From: Oscillospiraceae bacterium
GTDB lineage: Bacteria > Bacillota > Clostridia > Oscillospirales > CAG-272
Assembly: GCA_015064355.1 (NCBI GenBank)
Contig: SVSJ01000027.1
Location: 1-33,436 of the forward strand
Reading direction: 5' to 3'
DNA: 33,436 nt
Shown: positions 30,595 to 33,436 of the stretch, piece after piece
Layout: each line of letters begins with the position of its first letter
Position numbering within the stretch: position 1 is the first letter of the stretch
Translations under genes and position numbers: made by a program
Notes under the pieces: generated by a model
Database searches by the model: none
What the model was told of the DNA's origin: nothing
The model's input: only the letters and a program-made list of their open reading frames with translations

Positions 30595-30629
30595 GCGAGA
30601 AAATCTTTTTTTCAAAAAAGTTTTCTCGC
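30595..30629 (-). repeat. Palindrome just downstream of groES
   Basis: GCGAGAAAA and TTTTCTCGC enclose a T-run/A-run core, a long hairpin beginning 17 bases past the groES stop. No clear U-run follows on the minus strand, so it may stabilise or attenuate rather than fully terminate the transcript. Confidence 0.6.
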
Positions 30630-30645
30630 AAAGTGCCCTCAATAA

Positions 30646-30978
<333 letters not shown>

Positions 30979-31005
30979 TTAGCACTCAAAACAATCGACT
31001 GCTAA
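30979..31005 (-). promoter_or_regulatory. CIRCE operator (HrcA binding site) of groES-groEL
   Basis: The plus strand reads TTAGCACTC, nine bases, then GACTGCTAA. The consensus is TTAGCACTC-N9-GAGTGCTAA, so one base of the second arm differs. It begins about 6 bases downstream of the predicted start site, a standard position for HrcA-controlled repression. Confidence 0.93.
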
Positions 31006-31017
31006 CCTTACGGGGAT

Positions 31018-31046
31018 ATTATAACCCTAACCACCTTAAAAATCAA
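31018..31046 (-). promoter_or_regulatory. Sigma-A promoter of groES-groEL
   Basis: The minus strand has TTGATT, a 17-base spacer and TATAAT, directly upstream of CIRCE. The rest of the gap to rplQ (31047-31262) holds only a degenerate hairpin. Confidence 0.88.
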
Positions 31047-31206
31047 GGGTTTTTCCACTAGTTTACATTTTATTAACAACTTTTCCAAAGTATTCCCCAC
31101 TCTCGAACAAAGTGACTGCTAATTATGGGAAAGGAAACACATCAAAGACATATACAGTCAGAATTTTATATCACAAACCGTCGGCACACCCTTGCCCTTC
31201 CCTTAT

Positions 31207-31239
31207 GAAAGTTCTTTTCACAACTTTCTTTCAAGAAAG
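31207..31239. repeat. Degenerate palindrome with two alternative hairpins
   Basis: GAAAGTT (31207-31213) can pair with AACTTTC (31222-31228), or CTTTCTT (31224-31230) with AAGAAAG (31233-31239). The two share CTTTC and so exclude each other. It resembles a decayed copy of the hairpins near groES and groEL. Confidence 0.4.
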
Positions 31240-31262
31240 CGGGTTTCCTTCCTCCCAAAAAC

Positions 31263-31297
31263 CAAACAAAAAAGCCACACACGGTAAGTGCATGGCT
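31263..31297 (-). terminator. Terminator of the alpha ribosomal operon (after rplQ)
   Basis: On the minus strand AGCCATGCAC and GTGTGTGGCT pair over 10 positions with two wobbles around TTACC, followed by TTTTTT. It starts 27 bases after the rplQ stop codon. Confidence 0.93.
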
Positions 31298-31324
31298 TAA
31301 TTATTAATTTGTCAGATGACAAGC

Positions 31325-31687
31325 TTATTCAGCTTTAGCGTCAGTGGAAACGAGCTTAATGAGAGCCATTTCAGCTGCGTCACCGCGGCGCGGGCCAAGC
31401 TTGAAGATCTGTGTGTAACCACCGTTGCGAGAAGCATAAGCGGGAGCTACTTCGTTAAAGAGCTTAGTTACAACATCTTCCTTGGTGATGTATGCAAGAG
31501 CCTGACGGCGGCTTGCAAGGGTATTCTTTTTGCCAAGGGTTATCATCTTTTCGGCAATAGCGCGAACTTCCTTTGCTCTGGTAAGTGTTGTCTCAATAGA
31601 ACCGTTTTCGATGAGATATGTTACCATACCACGGAGCATAGCATTTCTGTGCGCTGTAGGTCTGCCGAGCTTTCTGGTACCGGGCAT
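31325..31687 (-). CDS. rplQ: 50S ribosomal protein L17
   Basis: L17 lies near the exit tunnel of the 50S subunit. I place the start at the ATG at 31685-31687 ([14 protein letters not shown]), 8 bases after AGGAGG. The ATG two codons upstream is only 2 bases from that site. The product is 120 residues, the usual size, with the family signature [19 protein letters not shown] and [18 protein letters not shown]. It is the last gene of the alpha operon after rpsD and rpoA and is followed by a strong terminator. Confidence 0.97.
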   Translation of the reverse strand: MPGTRKLGRPTAHRNAMLRGMVTYLIENGSIETTLTRAKEVRAIAEKMITLGKKNTLASRRQALAYITKEDVVTKLFNEVAPAYASRNGGYTQIFKLGPRRGDAAEMALIKLVSTDAKAE

Positions 31688-31778
31688 TTCCATGTCCTCC
31701 TTTTGCAAAAGTGTCGGTTACTGTTAGTAACCTATATCAGTATTTAGTAATTGTTTAAGTTATTGAATGAGACACGGC

Positions 31779-32750
31779 TCACTCATCATCTTTTCTAAGA
31801 TCAAGATTGAGAGAATGGAGCTTCTGGATAACTTCTTCGAGAGATTTCTTACCGAGGTTACGAACTTTCATCATATCCTCTTCAGTACGGTTGATAAGAT
31901 CTTCAACCGTGTCGATGCCAGCACGCTTCAGGCAGTTGAAGCTACGTACGGACATGTCAAGCTCCTCAATGGTCATCTCAAGGACTTTTTCCTTAATTGT
32001 TTCTTCACGTTCAACCATGATTTCTGCATTCTTTGCCTCGTCGGAGAGATCGACGAACAAATTGAGATGCTCGTTGAGTATCTTGGCTCCAAGGGAAATC
32101 GCTTCTTTAGCCAAAATTACGCCGTTTGTGAGAACTTCAAGTGTGAGCTTGTCGTAATCGGTATTGCTACCAACGCGGGTATTTTCGACTGTGTAGTTAA
32201 CGTTGTAAACAGGAGTGTAGATAGAGTCGGTAAAGATTGTACCAACAGGGGCACTAACACCCTGGTTATTCTGAGCATAGATCTGCTTGTTCTTATCCTG
32301 AGATACATATCCTCTGCCGTGATCGAATGTGAGCTCCATGTAGAAGCGAACATTGTTTTCAACAGTTACGAGGTGGAAATCGGGATTAAGAATTTCAATA
32401 TCAGCGTCCTGCTTGATATCGCCGGCTGTAATATCGCAAGCACCTGTTGTGTCGATAACGACAGTCTTGGGGCCATCGGTATGCAGCTTAGCAATGATTC
32501 CCTTTACGTTGAGAACGATCTCGGGAACGTCTTCTTTCACACCGGGGATGGTGGAAATTTCATGCAGTACACCGTCAATCTTGATGTTTGTAACAGCTAC
32601 ACCGGGCAGGGAGCTGAGAAGCACTCTGCGAAGTGAGTTGCCGAGGGTAATACCGTAACCTCTTTCAAGGGGTTCGATTATAAACTTTCCGTTTCTTCCG
32701 TCATCGCTTAAATTAATAGTCGCAATATTCGGCTTTTCAATTTCTATCAT
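31779..32750 (-). CDS. rpoA: DNA-directed RNA polymerase subunit alpha
   Basis: The alpha subunit dimerises to scaffold RNA polymerase assembly and contacts promoter UP elements and activators. The 323-residue protein has the alpha N-terminal domain (about 1-230) with [21 protein letters not shown]. An acidic linker follows near 230-250. The alpha C-terminal domain is near [23 protein letters not shown], with two helix-hairpin-helix-like segments ending [16 protein letters not shown]. The ATG at 32748-32750 follows GGAGGG. The gene lies 156 bases after rpsD and 91 bases before rplQ, with no visible promoter between them. Confidence 0.98.
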   Translation of the reverse strand: MIEIEKPNIATINLSDDGRNGKFIIEPLERGYGITLGNSLRRVLLSSLPGVAVTNIKIDGVLHEISTIPGVKEDVPEIVLNVKGIIAKLHTDGPKTVVIDTTGACDITAGDIKQDADIEILNPDFHLVTVENNVRFYMELTFDHGRGYVSQDKNKQIYAQNNQGVSAPVGTIFTDSIYTPVYNVNYTVENTRVGSNTDYDKLTLEVLTNGVILAKEAISLGAKILNEHLNLFVDLSDEAKNAEIMVEREETIKEKVLEMTIEELDMSVRSFNCLKRAGIDTVEDLINRTEEDMMKVRNLGKKSLEEVIQKLHSLNLDLRKDDE

Positions 32751-32906
32751 TAAATAACAACCCTCCGTCTAAATATTTTTGCCAAACCCATATTGTCGTG
32801 ATTCACGAAAATTTTTTTTGATTTTTGCAAAACTTGTGTGTGAGACCGTGCAAATCTGCGCATAACTCTGCCAAGATAACCTGCTGCAGTCTCCCACAGA
32901 AGGTTA

Positions 32907-33436
32907 TTACTTGGAATAGAGTTCGACGATAAGCTGTTCTTCGAAGGGGAAGTCGATATCTTCTCTCTTGGGGAGAGCGATCACCTTAGCACTAAGATCG
33001 CTTGTGCTAACTTCGAGCCACTTCGGAACTACTGCTGTTTCCATCTGTTCAGCGAGTGCCTTAAACTTATCGGATGCTCTGCTCTTATCCTTAAGTGCGA
33101 TTACATCGCCTTCCTTACAAATGATGGAGGGGATGTCAACCTTCTTACCGTTAAGGGTGAAATGAGCGTGACGAACGAACTGACGAGCTTCTTTACGGCT
33201 GGATGCGAGACCCATTCTGTAAACGATGTTGTCAAGACGGCATTCAAGAATGGTAAGGAGGTTTTCACCTGTTACGCCTTCCTTCTTATCAGCCAGTTCA
33301 TAGTAATGCAGGAACTGCTTTTCCTGTACGCCATAGTAGCGGCGTGCTGTCTGCTTTTCTCTGAGCTGGAGACCGTATTCCTTTACGTTCTTACGACCTG
33401 CGCCATGCTGACCGGGCACTGTTGCGCGGCGAGCTA
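32907..33436 (-). CDS. rpsD: 30S ribosomal protein S4, 5' end cut by the window
   Basis: S4 is a primary 16S rRNA binding protein that nucleates 30S assembly. About 175 residues are visible, beginning in frame at the window edge with ARRATVPGQHG and running to the natural stop. The N-terminal 25-30 residues lie beyond position 33436. The conserved YGLQLREKQTARRYYGVQEKQF, the S4 RNA-binding domain (LDNIVYRMGLASSRKEARQFVRHAHFTLNG) and the C-terminal PFEEQLIVELYSK are intact. The GTG at 33419 is internal, within VPGQHGA, and is not the true start. It precedes rpoA in the alpha operon. Confidence 0.96.
   Translation of the reverse strand, partial: ARRATVPGQHGAGRKNVKEYGLQLREKQTARRYYGVQEKQFLHYYELADKKEGVTGENLLTILECRLDNIVYRMGLASSRKEARQFVRHAHFTLNGKKVDIPSIICKEGDVIALKDKSRASDKFKALAEQMETAVVPKWLEVSTSDLSAKVIALPKREDIDFPFEEQLIVELYSK

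Noticed and set aside
30434-30631. A 65-residue minus-strand frame between groES and groEL
   Set aside because: It would start at a non-ATG codon inside the post-groES hairpin. Its Phe/Lys/Arg-rich N-terminus simply translates the palindrome.

Overview
The window looks like a chromosomal housekeeping segment of a low- to mid-GC Firmicute of class Clostridia, probably a gut Oscillospirales/Ruminococcaceae-type lineage. The evidence is the fused ispH-rpsA gene downstream of cmk and plsC, a YtvI-like AI-2E family protein, a HrcA-type CIRCE operator at groES, long-form HPF, AGGAGG Shine-Dalgarno sites and sigma-A promoters with near-consensus hexamers. This placement rests on gene content alone. 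I found no prophage, CRISPR array, transposase, rRNA or tRNA.

Layout, left to right. 1-353 holds a 106-bp tandem repeat and the tuf terminator. 354-12891 (minus strand) carries the rpoB-rpoC operon followed by a separately promoted str operon, rpsL-rpsG-fusA-tuf. rplS (plus) is divergent from rpoB, with its own promoter, structured leader and terminator. 13781-14175 contains copy A of a structured non-coding repeat. 14176-22338 is an all-minus block. Its upstream end is an rpiR-type regulator, a BaiN/YhiN-like flavoprotein, cmk, plsC and ispH-rpsA, apparently one operon, followed by a lipoprotein glycerophosphodiesterase, a DUF1508/YegP protein, a DUF4279 protein and a NodB-type polysaccharide deacetylase. 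Copy B of the repeat, in inverted orientation, lies at 22506-22712, so the pair brackets this 8.4-kb block.

22746-28392 is a mixed stretch: a ytvI-like membrane protein, a cyclophilin (plus), an archaeal-type aspartate-semialdehyde dehydrogenase, HPF (plus), a TIM-barrel sugar isomerase and an unrecognised 158-residue protein, mostly single genes with their own promoters. 28677-31046 is the HrcA-controlled groES-groEL pair, unusually separated by 337 bp and associated with A/T-cored palindromes. 31325-33436 is the distal end of the alpha ribosomal operon, rpsD (cut by the window edge), rpoA and rplQ, ending in a terminator.

Functionally the window concentrates transcription (RNA polymerase beta, beta-prime, alpha), translation (S12, S7, EF-G, EF-Tu, S4, L17, L19, S1, HPF) and folding (GroESL, cyclophilin), plus isoprenoid, phospholipid and CMP metabolism. 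The coding content is largely ordinary. The points most worth a second look are the inverted structured repeat pair, the 106-bp tandem repeat beside tuf, an internal ribosome binding site that could release free S1 from the IspH-S1 fusion, an arginine in S12 at a known streptomycin-resistance position, and the hairpin-rich groES-groEL spacer.
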